A stretch of 64,000 nucleotides of DNA from Paraglaciecola hydrolytica (lineage in GTDB: Bacteria > Pseudomonadota > Gammaproteobacteria > Enterobacterales > Alteromonadaceae), in contig NZ_LSNE01000006.1 of NCBI RefSeq assembly GCF_001565895.1, positions 128,965 to 192,964 of the forward strand, given 5' to 3'. The position numbers and the translations under genes are program-made. Below are positions 27,127 to 34,402 of the stretch, in pieces (positions within the stretch are counted from its first letter, which is position 1; the number at the start of each line of letters is the position of its first letter). The notes under the pieces were generated by a model. That model was given only the letters and a program-made list of their open reading frames with translations, made no database searches and had not been told where the DNA came from.

Positions 27127-27903
27127 ATGAGATGTATGTTTAGAACTTTAGTGTTTAGTTTTTTTAAGCTAACAAGTCTAATTTTTATTGTTAGTAATGT
27201 TCATGCTCATTCAATCGAAGCTGTCGTGGCAAAAATTAAACCCTCGGTTGTTGGTGTTGGATTATACGATGCACTTGGTGCGCAAACTCATCAACTGCGA
27301 GGTACTGGTTTTGTGTTTGGTGACGGTAGTTTGGTGGCGACTAACTATCACGTGGTTTCTCACGATTTAGATCCTAAAGTGGTGCAATATCATATCGTGT
27401 TTTCTGGCTCTGGCCGAGCACCCAATATACACAGGGCAGAAATCATTGCCAAAGATCCCATTCATGACCTCGCCATTTTAAAATTGGACACTAAATTAAC
27501 GCCTGTTGTATTAGCTAGCGATGAGATGCTGAATGACGGTGCTGAAGTACTATTAACAGGTTTTCCGATTGGCGCTATCTTAGGGTTATTTCCAGCTACT
27601 CACAGAGGCATTGTCGCTGCATCCAGCCCGGATGTTATCCCCAGTGTTAATTCAAATATGTTGAGTAACAAGTTACTAGAAAAACTCAAAAACCCTTATC
27701 TTATTTATCAACTTGATATAACCGCCTATCCAGGTAATAGCGGTAGTCCTCTCTATAATGCCGATAATGGCGAAGTTGTTGGGGTGTTAAATAAAGTGTT
27801 TATTAAAGAAAGCAAAGAGACAGTGCTTGAAAAACCATCAGGTATTAGTTATGCCATTCCGATAAAGTACCTTAAGGTGCTTGCAAATGGTGCAAATTTA
27901 TAA
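27127..27903 (+). CDS. Secreted trypsin-like serine protease
   Basis: The protein has 258 residues. The frame extends to a TTG at 27091, but ATGs at 27127 or 27136 give a proper signal peptide: Arg residues, a hydrophobic core 8-22, then a VHA cleavage site at 25-27. The chymotrypsin-fold triad is complete: His75 in TNYHVV, Asp114 in HDLAIL and Ser205 in GNSGSP. The HtrA-like motif order is present, but there is no PDZ domain. It is therefore a small periplasmic or secreted protease. It lies just upstream of the twin-arginine-signal protein operon, though a sigma-54 promoter separates them. It could process that protein, but this is only a positional argument. Confidence 0.85.
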   Translation: MRCMFRTLVFSFFKLTSLIFIVSNVHAHSIEAVVAKIKPSVVGVGLYDALGAQTHQLRGTGFVFGDGSLVATNYHVVSHDLDPKVVQYHIVFSGSGRAPNIHRAEIIAKDPIHDLAILKLDTKLTPVVLASDEMLNDGAEVLLTGFPIGAILGLFPATHRGIVAASSPDVIPSVNSNMLSNKLLEKLKNPYLIYQLDITAYPGNSGSPLYNADNGEVVGVLNKVFIKESKETVLEKPSGISYAIPIKYLKVLANGANL

Positions 27904-27921
27904 ATAATAATCATTATTTTA

Positions 27922-27938
27922 TATTCTGTGTCAGAATA
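27922..27938. repeat. Inverted repeat TATTCTG-TGT-CAGAATA
   Basis: Seven-base perfect arms surround a three-base loop, centred about 90 bases before the transcription start predicted from the sigma-54 promoter at 27996. This could be a weak terminator for the protease gene, since few T's follow. It could also be the upstream binding site of a sigma-54 activator. Confidence 0.4.
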
Positions 27939-27995
27939 CTTTACGAAATAGATTTTTGAAAAAAATAAATCTTTGTATTTCAATCGCTTAACTTG

Positions 27996-28011
27996 TGGCT
28001 TGTAAATTGCT
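27996..28011 (+). promoter_or_regulatory. Sigma-54 promoter of the Tat-signal/PqqD/HPr-kinase operon
   Basis: TGGCTTGTAAATTGCT matches TGGCACG-N4-TTGCW with two mismatches, both outside the GG and GC dinucleotides, which are exactly ten bases apart. Transcription would start near 28022, giving a leader of about 24 bases with AAGGA before the ATG at 28046. The geometry is what a real RpoN promoter needs. Confidence 0.75.
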
Positions 28012-28045
28012 ATCAAATTAAAGAAGTTAAATTTAAGGAAATAGT

Positions 28046-28636
28046 ATGAATCTTGATAATCCAGACAGCAATGTCCCATCGACAGACGCTAATACCAGCG
28101 TGCGTCGAACATTTCTAAAACGTGCCTCTGCTGGTGCTGTTATTGCTTCAATTCCTGGGCGCTCTGCTTGGGCAACTTCAAATGGCTCTATTGCGGCTTC
28201 TGGGCATGGTTCAAACTTCGATCAAGGTGATTGCACTAAATTATTGGGTGTAACTTCATTTAACAATGATAACTATCGAGGTATGTCGTTTAAACATGTT
28301 TTTGGTGGTAAACCATTTGATAAACATGGAAATCGAGGCGACGATGATTTCACATTTGGTCAAATATTCGATGCATATAACAGCAACAACAATAGCAATA
28401 GCAATAAAAACAAGCGTGGAATAAACAGTGTTAACGTTAGTATGGTTGTTATGTACTTAAACGCAATTAACCATGATAATGGTTCTGGTGTTTTTTACCC
28501 TGTATTAGAGCTTCATCATAATAGTAAATCGGTCTTTGCATCTTTTTTATATAATTCGGCAAAAAATAATGCTGCATCTACTGGTATAACATTGAATAAA
28601 ACAATTAGTGAATATAGTGGCTTTTCGAGTTGCTAA
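28046..28636 (+). CDS. Twin-arginine-signal exported protein of unknown function
   Basis: The 196-residue precursor is not one I recognise. Residues 19-25 (VRRTFLK) match the twin-arginine motif. A hydrophobic stretch and a likely SAWA cleavage site at 40-43 follow, so the protein would be exported folded, perhaps after modification in the cytoplasm. The mature part of about 153 residues is rich in Asn, Ser, Gly and His, with an Asn/Ser/Lys low-complexity run near 112-123. Only two Cys are present, Cys63 and the very last residue Cys196, after Ser194-Ser195. It leads an operon with PqqD-like, HPr-kinase-like and nucleotidyltransferase genes, so it is a candidate substrate for them. AAGGA precedes the ATG. 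Confidence 0.8.
   Translation: MNLDNPDSNVPSTDANTSVRRTFLKRASAGAVIASIPGRSAWATSNGSIAASGHGSNFDQGDCTKLLGVTSFNNDNYRGMSFKHVFGGKPFDKHGNRGDDDFTFGQIFDAYNSNNNSNSNKNKRGINSVNVSMVVMYLNAINHDNGSGVFYPVLELHHNSKSVFASFLYNSAKNNAASTGITLNKTISEYSGFSSC
28379..28413 (+). repeat. Low-complexity AAC/AAT/AGC trinucleotide run in the Tat-protein gene
   Basis: About twelve codons alternate between Asn (AAC, AAT), Ser (AGC) and Lys. They form a short imperfect trinucleotide repeat that encodes an Asn/Ser/Lys linker. Such runs can vary in length between strains by slippage. Confidence 0.6.
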
Positions 28637-28675
28637 ATCACTTATACTTTAAATTTTAGCTTCAATGGTTTTAGT

Positions 28676-28900
28676 TTGAAATACATACTAAATAAAGGAG
28701 TGCTTTGGCACTCCTTTTGTGATCTTTCTGGTTGTGTATTTTTACATTCAATCTCTGGTGAGACATTAAGTGTAAAGTTAAGCGAACTAGAATTAACTCA
28801 ATTGTTATCCACTCCCTCCAAAATAGAATTATCGGAAGAAAATAAATTGGTTGTCGAATCTCTTGTAAACAAGGGATTTATAAAGCTTGGGATAAGTTAA
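28676..28900 (+). CDS. PqqD-family protein of the HPr-kinase-A-type system
   Basis: This 74-residue protein starts with TTG at 28676. The N-terminal pattern KYILNKGVLWHSF and the later ETLSVKLSELE helix start match the PqqD-related peptide chaperones that accompany HPr-kinase-like proteins, so a shorter start is unlikely. No good ribosome-binding site is visible, and translation probably couples to the gene 39 bases upstream. PqqD domains are winged-helix recognition elements that bind a leader or substrate and deliver it to a modifying enzyme. Here the partner would be the kinase that begins three bases downstream. Confidence 0.75.
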   Translation: MKYILNKGVLWHSFCDLSGCVFLHSISGETLSVKLSELELTQLLSTPSKIELSEENKLVVESLVNKGFIKLGIS

Positions 28901-28903
28901 TCG

Positions 28904-29773
28904 ATGCTGAAAAACTACTTATTAGATTTACATCCTTTTTCCTTTTCAGTTAAAACTGATTTACCTCAAGTCATTCAAAATCTATCAACTATCTATGGCA
29001 AACAATTAATACAAAATTTTGAAGAAAGTGCTGATTATCAACTTTCTGTTAAAAAATCCTCTGGGATACGCTCGTTTATTCGACCTCAAGCGCAGTTTTT
29101 TTGTGATCAACTAGAACCCTTTAAACCCTTAAGCTTTCAAAAAGCTTACGCATTTTTGGAATGGGGAATGAATTGGACAGTAGCAGCTAATGAACTACAG
29201 CACGTAATTATCCACTCTGCCGTTTTGGCTAAAGGTAATAAAGCGATATTGTTTCCAGCACCTCCAGGTTCAGGTAAAAGCACGCTGACGGCTTATTTAG
29301 CCCATAACGGTTGGCGTTTGTTTTCAGACGAAATGGCACTCATCGTGCCGTTGACTAAAACGGTAATTCCTTTTGTAAGACCAATATGTTTGAAGAATCA
29401 GTCAATCGATATCGCAAAAAACTTGTTTCCACATGGTAAATTTTCCGACATTGCAAAAGACACTCATAAGGGCGACGTGATCCACCTTTCTCCGCCTGAA
29501 TTAAGCTGGGATAATCAAGTAACACCAGCCGAGTTGGTGGCCGTGGTATTTCCCAATTATCGCGCTAATCAAGACTTACAAATTTATCAGTTAGACAAAA
29601 CCCAAGCCTTTATGCAGTTGGTAGATAATGCTATCAATTACGGGATGTTGCGTGATGTAGCGTTTAAAACCTTAAGCAATATCATTGATGGAGTAAAAAC
29701 CTTCGAAATTTTCCATAATAATTTGCAAGATGTGGCTGATTTTTTACAACAGGAAATTATTGAGAATGCATGA
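28904..29773 (+). CDS. HPr-kinase-related protein, family A
   Basis: The protein has 289 residues. A Walker A loop lies at 120-127 (PPGSGKST), inside the phrase KAILFPAPPGSGKS, and a SDE acidic motif at 141-143 matches the HprK catalytic region. The N-terminal 100 residues are not those of canonical HprK. There is no gene for HPr nearby, and no PTS gene in the window, so the substrate is probably not HPr. The gene follows the PqqD-like gene by three bases and overlaps the nucleotidyltransferase gene by eight. Related HprK-like kinases in lasso-peptide clusters phosphorylate a C-terminal Ser. Whether this one does is inference. Confidence 0.85.
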   Translation: MLKNYLLDLHPFSFSVKTDLPQVIQNLSTIYGKQLIQNFEESADYQLSVKKSSGIRSFIRPQAQFFCDQLEPFKPLSFQKAYAFLEWGMNWTVAANELQHVIIHSAVLAKGNKAILFPAPPGSGKSTLTAYLAHNGWRLFSDEMALIVPLTKTVIPFVRPICLKNQSIDIAKNLFPHGKFSDIAKDTHKGDVIHLSPPELSWDNQVTPAELVAVVFPNYRANQDLQIYQLDKTQAFMQLVDNAINYGMLRDVAFKTLSNIIDGVKTFEIFHNNLQDVADFLQQEIIENA

Positions 29774-30875
29774 TATTTCTGCTGACTTAGTCATTCGAGT
29801 TTATGTCTCACCTGAAAGTGCCACCAAGTTTACTTTTAATCAGTGGCAGAATTTAGTATTAATATTACGCCATCAGCAGTTGCTAGCCTGTTATTCAGCG
29901 CGGTTCAAACAAACGTTTTTTTTTGAGCGCATACCTACACGGATACAACGTCATTTTCTTAATGCGGATATCTTAGCCACAAACCATAAAATGCAGGTTA
30001 AATATGAAGCGGCAGAATTAACTCGTGATCTGTCAGATCAGGGCGGAGAGTTAATTTTTCTTAAAGGTGCGGGTTATACTTTGGCCAATGCTGCTGTTGG
30101 TGAAGGGCGTATTTACAATGATATTGATTTATTGACGGATAAAGAATCGATCGAAGGCGTAGAGAAAAAGATGCGTTTATTGGGGTGGTTAAGCCAAGAA
30201 TTAACCAGCCATGATGAAAAATATTATCGTAAATGGGCGCATGAAATTCCTCCACTAAGACATGGTAAGCGAGGTACTATTGTCGATATTCACCATAACA
30301 TTGTGCCTCTTATTTCTGGCCGGCAGATTCAGCCAAGTTTGTTTATGCAACAAAGCGTAAAAACGCCTGAAGGATTTCAGGTGTTATCCGCACCAGCGAT
30401 GACCTTGCACAGTTTAATTCATTTATTTTTTAATGAAGAAGTCAAAAAGGGTTATAGGGATCTTATTGATATCCATACTTTGATGATGTCGAACAATAAT
30501 AAAGAGTTTTGGTTGGGTTTAATTCGTCTCGCTAAAGAAACAGGTTTTGGCCTGGAGTTGTTTTTAGCCTGTCGTTATTGTCATAGATTTTTGGGCACTC
30601 AAATCCCAGATTATGCAGAGAATGCTATAGCCCAATTCAGACCTTGGAATATTGCTTTTTTGGATTTTATTTATACCAACACCTTACAACCAAATCACCC
30701 TATTTGTCAGCCTAAGTTTTTTGGATTGGCAGAGTTTTTGGTACTGCTCAGAGGGCATTTTCAAAAAATGCCGCTACATATACTGATTTACCATTTATTC
30801 ACCAAAAGCGGCGTGGCAATAATGCAAATGTTATTTGGCAAACATGTGTTTACCAAGCAACTAGATCAACCTTAA
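29766..30875 (+). CDS. Nucleotidyltransferase family protein
   Basis: The start is placed at the ATG of 29766, which overlaps the kinase stop by eight bases; the frame stays open to 29730. The 370-residue product has the beta-polymerase-type nucleotidyltransferase signature. LIFLKGAGYTLAN is followed by GRIYNDIDLLTD, whose DID Asp pair binds metal, near residues 95-125. Helical segments make up the rest. These proteins transfer a nucleotide to protein or small-molecule hydroxyls, and they occur with HprK-like kinases and PqqD-like proteins in modification clusters. It is the last gene of the operon and converges on glcB with overlapping stops. Confidence 0.85.
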   Translation: MHDISADLVIRVYVSPESATKFTFNQWQNLVLILRHQQLLACYSARFKQTFFFERIPTRIQRHFLNADILATNHKMQVKYEAAELTRDLSDQGGELIFLKGAGYTLANAAVGEGRIYNDIDLLTDKESIEGVEKKMRLLGWLSQELTSHDEKYYRKWAHEIPPLRHGKRGTIVDIHHNIVPLISGRQIQPSLFMQQSVKTPEGFQVLSAPAMTLHSLIHLFFNEEVKKGYRDLIDIHTLMMSNNNKEFWLGLIRLAKETGFGLELFLACRYCHRFLGTQIPDYAENAIAQFRPWNIAFLDFIYTNTLQPNHPICQPKFFGLAEFLVLLRGHFQKMPLHILIYHLFTKSGVAIMQMLFGKHVFTKQLDQP

Positions 30876-33070
30876 GATAATTGAGTTTGGCTTTTACTGC
30901 TCTTTCTGTGAGTCTGTTTAAATTCCCGCCTCCTTGTATGCAAAACTGGCTCGGTATAACCATTAGCTTGCTCTTTGCCTTTAAAAATTAACTGGTGAGC
31001 GGCTTGAAAAGCAATAGAGTCCTGAGTATTGGATGTCATGCTGATATAGTCTGGATCACTACAATTTTGCTCATCCACCAATTTGGCCATTTTTAATAAC
31101 GACTTATCTACTTGTTTTGCACTAACAATATTATGTTCCAGCCAGTTGGCAATATGTTGACTTGAGATACGCAGCGTGGCGCGGTCTTCCATCAAACCTA
31201 CATTATTAATATCAGGTACTTTAGAGCAACCAATGCCCTGATTTATCCAGCGCACCACATATCCCAGAATTCCTTGTACATTATTATCCAGTTCATCCTG
31301 AATATTGTCTGGTGTGAGTTTGTGGTCTGCAGTTAGTAAGGGTACTTGCAGCATGTCATCTAACATGCCGGAGTTAAATAAACTCAGTTGTTGACGTTGT
31401 GAAAACACATCCAGCTGGTGGTAATGCAGTGCGTGTAGGGTAGCAGCGGTAGGTGAGGGTACCCATGCCGTATTGGCTCCTGATTGAACATGGCCTAATT
31501 TAGCCTGCATCATATTGGCCATTTGATCTGGAACAGGCCACATGCCTTTGCCTATTTGCGCCTTGCCCGACATACCGGTTTGTATGCCGTTGATCACATT
31601 CAGTTTTTCGTAAGCACTTAGCCAAGCTCTGGTTTTGATCTCAGCTTTAGGCGCAAAGGCACCAAGTAACATCGAAGTATGGATTTCATCACCGGTACGG
31701 TCTAAAAATCCAGTATTGATAAATACCACGCGGGCTTTTGCAGCATGTATACAGGCTCTTAAGTTAAGGCTGGTGCGGCGCTCTTCATCCATAATGCCCA
31801 TTTTGATAGTGTTGGGTGGCAGAGCTAATAATTGTTCTACTCGCGCAAACAAGGTATCAGTAAACGCGACTTCTTCAGGGCCGTGCATTTTAGGTTTAAC
31901 AATGTAAATACTGCCGGTTAGGCTGTTTTTGTATTGGCCATGATTAAGCAAATCATGTTTAGCTATTAAGGAGGTGATTACAGCATCCATAATGCCTTCG
32001 GGGATGGGCTCGCCCTGACACAATATGGCATCGCTGGTCATCAAATGCCCCACGTTTCTGATAAACATCAGGCTACGGCTATTTAAGCTAAAGCTGCTGC
32101 CGCGAAAGTCTTGGTATTCACGATTTGGGTTTAATTGTCGTTTTACTAATTTACTACCTTGTTGTACTTCTGCAGTTAAATCACCTTTAATTAAACCTAA
32201 CCAGTTTTGATAAACCAAGGTTTTATCTTCAGCATCAACGGCTGCTACTGAGTCTTCACAGTCCATTATAGTGGTCAATGCAGCTTCAAGTATTACGTCT
32301 TTGAGAGTAGCGGGGTCGCCACTGGCGTTAGGACTGTCAATATCAAACAACAATTCCACATGTAAACCGTGATGAGTAAATAACATGCTGGTAGCTTGCT
32401 GTTGTTTGCCATTAAAACCGACAAGCTGACTTGGGTTTTGCAAGCGAGTTGTAGCGCCATCTGCCAAGGTAACAAGCAGTTCACCTGTGTTAATGGCGTA
32501 GGCCACACTGGTTTGATGACTGCCAGATTCAAGAGGAAGCAACGAGTCAAGCCAGTTACGTACATAACTAACAACTGCTTTGCCCCTTATTGGATTAAAA
32601 CCCGGACCTTTAAACTTACCTTCGGTTTCAGCAATAATATCAGAGCCATATACGGCATCGTATAAACTTCCCCATCTGGCATTTGCGGCATTTAGGGCAA
32701 AACGGGCATTGTTAATGGGTACTACCAGCTGTGGCCCTGCCATAGTGGCAATTTCTGGATCAACATTTGCTGTCGTAATTGTAAAATCTGCTGGCTCGGG
32801 TAACAAATAGCCAATCTCTTTTAAAAAGCTTTTATATTGCTGAGCAGAAGCGCTTTTGTGGTTGATACAAAAGTTATTTATCTGTTGTTGAAGTTCATTT
32901 CTTTTTTGTAAAAGAGCTTGGTTAACTGGGGTTAAATCGAATAATAGTTTTTCAAAACCTATCCAAAAATCTGACTCTACCAAGCCTGAATCAGGTAAAA
33001 CTTGCTGTGTTAAAAAGGTATGTAATTGCGCTGCAATCTGCAGGTTTCCATGCTGGATATAATTATTCAT
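30872..33070 (-). CDS. glcB: Malate synthase G
   Basis: The 732-residue length is that of the G isoform (about 720), not the shorter A form. It condenses glyoxylate with acetyl-CoA to malate and CoA in the glyoxylate shunt, as a cytoplasmic monomer with a TIM-barrel core. Signature blocks are the MDCEDSVAAVDAEDK motif near residue 265, RNVGHLMTSDA near 336, and the metal-binding GIMDEERRTS near 425. Its stop overlaps the convergent nucleotidyltransferase gene by four bases, leaving no space for a terminator. Upstream on the same strand are a LysR regulator and isocitrate lyase, so the whole shunt is local. Confidence 0.95.
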   Translation of the reverse strand: MNNYIQHGNLQIAAQLHTFLTQQVLPDSGLVESDFWIGFEKLLFDLTPVNQALLQKRNELQQQINNFCINHKSASAQQYKSFLKEIGYLLPEPADFTITTANVDPEIATMAGPQLVVPINNARFALNAANARWGSLYDAVYGSDIIAETEGKFKGPGFNPIRGKAVVSYVRNWLDSLLPLESGSHQTSVAYAINTGELLVTLADGATTRLQNPSQLVGFNGKQQQATSMLFTHHGLHVELLFDIDSPNASGDPATLKDVILEAALTTIMDCEDSVAAVDAEDKTLVYQNWLGLIKGDLTAEVQQGSKLVKRQLNPNREYQDFRGSSFSLNSRSLMFIRNVGHLMTSDAILCQGEPIPEGIMDAVITSLIAKHDLLNHGQYKNSLTGSIYIVKPKMHGPEEVAFTDTLFARVEQLLALPPNTIKMGIMDEERRTSLNLRACIHAAKARVVFINTGFLDRTGDEIHTSMLLGAFAPKAEIKTRAWLSAYEKLNVINGIQTGMSGKAQIGKGMWPVPDQMANMMQAKLGHVQSGANTAWVPSPTAATLHALHYHQLDVFSQRQQLSLFNSGMLDDMLQVPLLTADHKLTPDNIQDELDNNVQGILGYVVRWINQGIGCSKVPDINNVGLMEDRATLRISSQHIANWLEHNIVSAKQVDKSLLKMAKLVDEQNCSDPDYISMTSNTQDSIAFQAAHQLIFKGKEQANGYTEPVLHTRRREFKQTHRKSSKSQTQLS

Positions 33071-33195
33071 TGTTTGCTCGTTTTATTCATTGCTTAAACG
33101 AATATTATTGAATAATTATCATAATGTTTAATTTATGCCATGCATTGCAGCTATTTATTTCATGAATGTGCAAGGCGCTAAGTGATAGCAGATGA

Positions 33196-34134
33196 TTAAC
33201 TCAGTTCTGCTCCAATATCCGTGATTAAGCGTCTTAGCCAGATATGCCCTGCATCGTGTTGCAATAATGCACTCCAAGCCATTTTTAAGGCGATAGGCGG
33301 AATATCAAAAGGTGGCGTTAAAATTTCTACCTGCGGGTCACTTTTATACAAGTTGGCGGCTTTAGAAGGCAAAGTAGCAACAAGGTTTTGCGCTTTGGCT
33401 AATTGCAGTGCCACATGATAGTGGCGAGTAAATACACAGATATCGCGTTTTTTGCCGATTTTGGTTAATTCAGCGTCTACCCATCCCAGTTTTTGTACTT
33501 CAGTAGGGTCGATCCCTACACCCACACCAAAACCAGTTTTACTCACCCAAATATGTCTGCTCGCCAAATAATTATATAAATCAAACTGCTTAACAATAGG
33601 ATTACTACTGTTTACCACACAAGAAAAGGTGTCATACCAGATGACCTTTTGATGAAAAGAAAGTGGCAGCTCTTCAAAACGGTTGATAGCCATATCAACA
33701 CGGCCTTGCTCAACATCGTGAAAACTCACGTCACTTGGGGTGATTAAATCCAGAGTGATATTGGGAGCTAACTGACTTAAGCGTCTGATCACCTCTAAAA
33801 GTAAGGTTGATTCGGCATAATCACTGGCCATAATACGAAACGTGCGAGTGCTCGATATTGGTGAAAACTCGGTTTCAGGTTGGATAGCACTCTCGAGTTT
33901 AGCTAAGACATCCCGAATAACGGGCTGTAGTTCAGTGGCTCTTTTGGTTGGTGTCATGCCATCGCTGGTGCGCACTAATAATGGATCTTTAAACACATCA
34001 CGTAAACGTTTTAAACCATTACTCATGGCCGGTTGGGTAATACTTAAATGATTGGCGGCTTTGGTGACACTGCCTTCTCGAAGTAATACATCCAAATAAA
34101 CCAGCAAGTTAAGATCGATCTTGGCAATATTCAT
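33196..34134 (-). CDS. LysR-family transcriptional regulator
   Basis: The protein has 312 residues. The N-terminal winged helix carries the LysR signature DLNLLVYLDVLLREGSVTKA with AANHLSITQPAMSNGLKRL, between about residues 7 and 45. The rest is the periplasmic-binding-protein-like effector domain. It lies between aceA and glcB on the same strand, so it is likely to control one or both glyoxylate-shunt genes. The effector is unknown. A gap of 125 bases to glcB may hold a promoter. Many such regulators act on divergent genes, but here all three neighbours point the same way. Confidence 0.9.
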   Translation of the reverse strand: MNIAKIDLNLLVYLDVLLREGSVTKAANHLSITQPAMSNGLKRLRDVFKDPLLVRTSDGMTPTKRATELQPVIRDVLAKLESAIQPETEFSPISSTRTFRIMASDYAESTLLLEVIRRLSQLAPNITLDLITPSDVSFHDVEQGRVDMAINRFEELPLSFHQKVIWYDTFSCVVNSSNPIVKQFDLYNYLASRHIWVSKTGFGVGVGIDPTEVQKLGWVDAELTKIGKKRDICVFTRHYHVALQLAKAQNLVATLPSKAANLYKSDPQVEILTPPFDIPPIALKMAWSALLQHDAGHIWLRRLITDIGAELS

Positions 34135-34343
34135 ATTTTTAATGGCTTGAAAGAGATAGATTATGTAGCTGAATTCTACGTGGCTGATTTTATAAGGCCA
34201 GAGAAAATTTTGTTTTTTAATTATAATAAAAACAATGGGTTATGCGTTAGTGGTTTTATATGACAGAATTTAATACCTAATTTTGCATTCAGGTTATTGA
34301 TGTAAAGCTTAAGCTAAGATATTTAAGGGCTAGCAATAGCAAA

Positions 34344-34375
34344 GTGCAGACAAACTGAAGTTAGTGAGTCTGCAC
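34344..34375 (-). terminator. Possible terminator of aceA
   Basis: An eight-base stem GTGCAGAC / GTCTGCAC (34344-34351 with 34368-34375) encloses a 16-base loop that contains a smaller AACT/AGTT pairing. On the minus-strand transcript only three U's follow. The hairpin is clear; its role as a terminator is only likely. Confidence 0.5.
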
Positions 34376-34402
34376 CATTGAATTATTTCGTATTAAGGCT
34401 AG

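Noticed and set aside
27900-27918. Fur box before the Tat-protein gene
   Set aside because: The core ATAATCATTAT matches, but only about 14 of 19 positions fit and the region is AT-rich, so chance similarity is likely. The sigma-54 promoter explains control better.
28046-28636. Tat-signal protein as a classic short RiPP precursor
   Set aside because: At 196 residues with a large mature domain and a twin-arginine signal it is not a typical leader-core peptide. It is described as a possible protein substrate instead.
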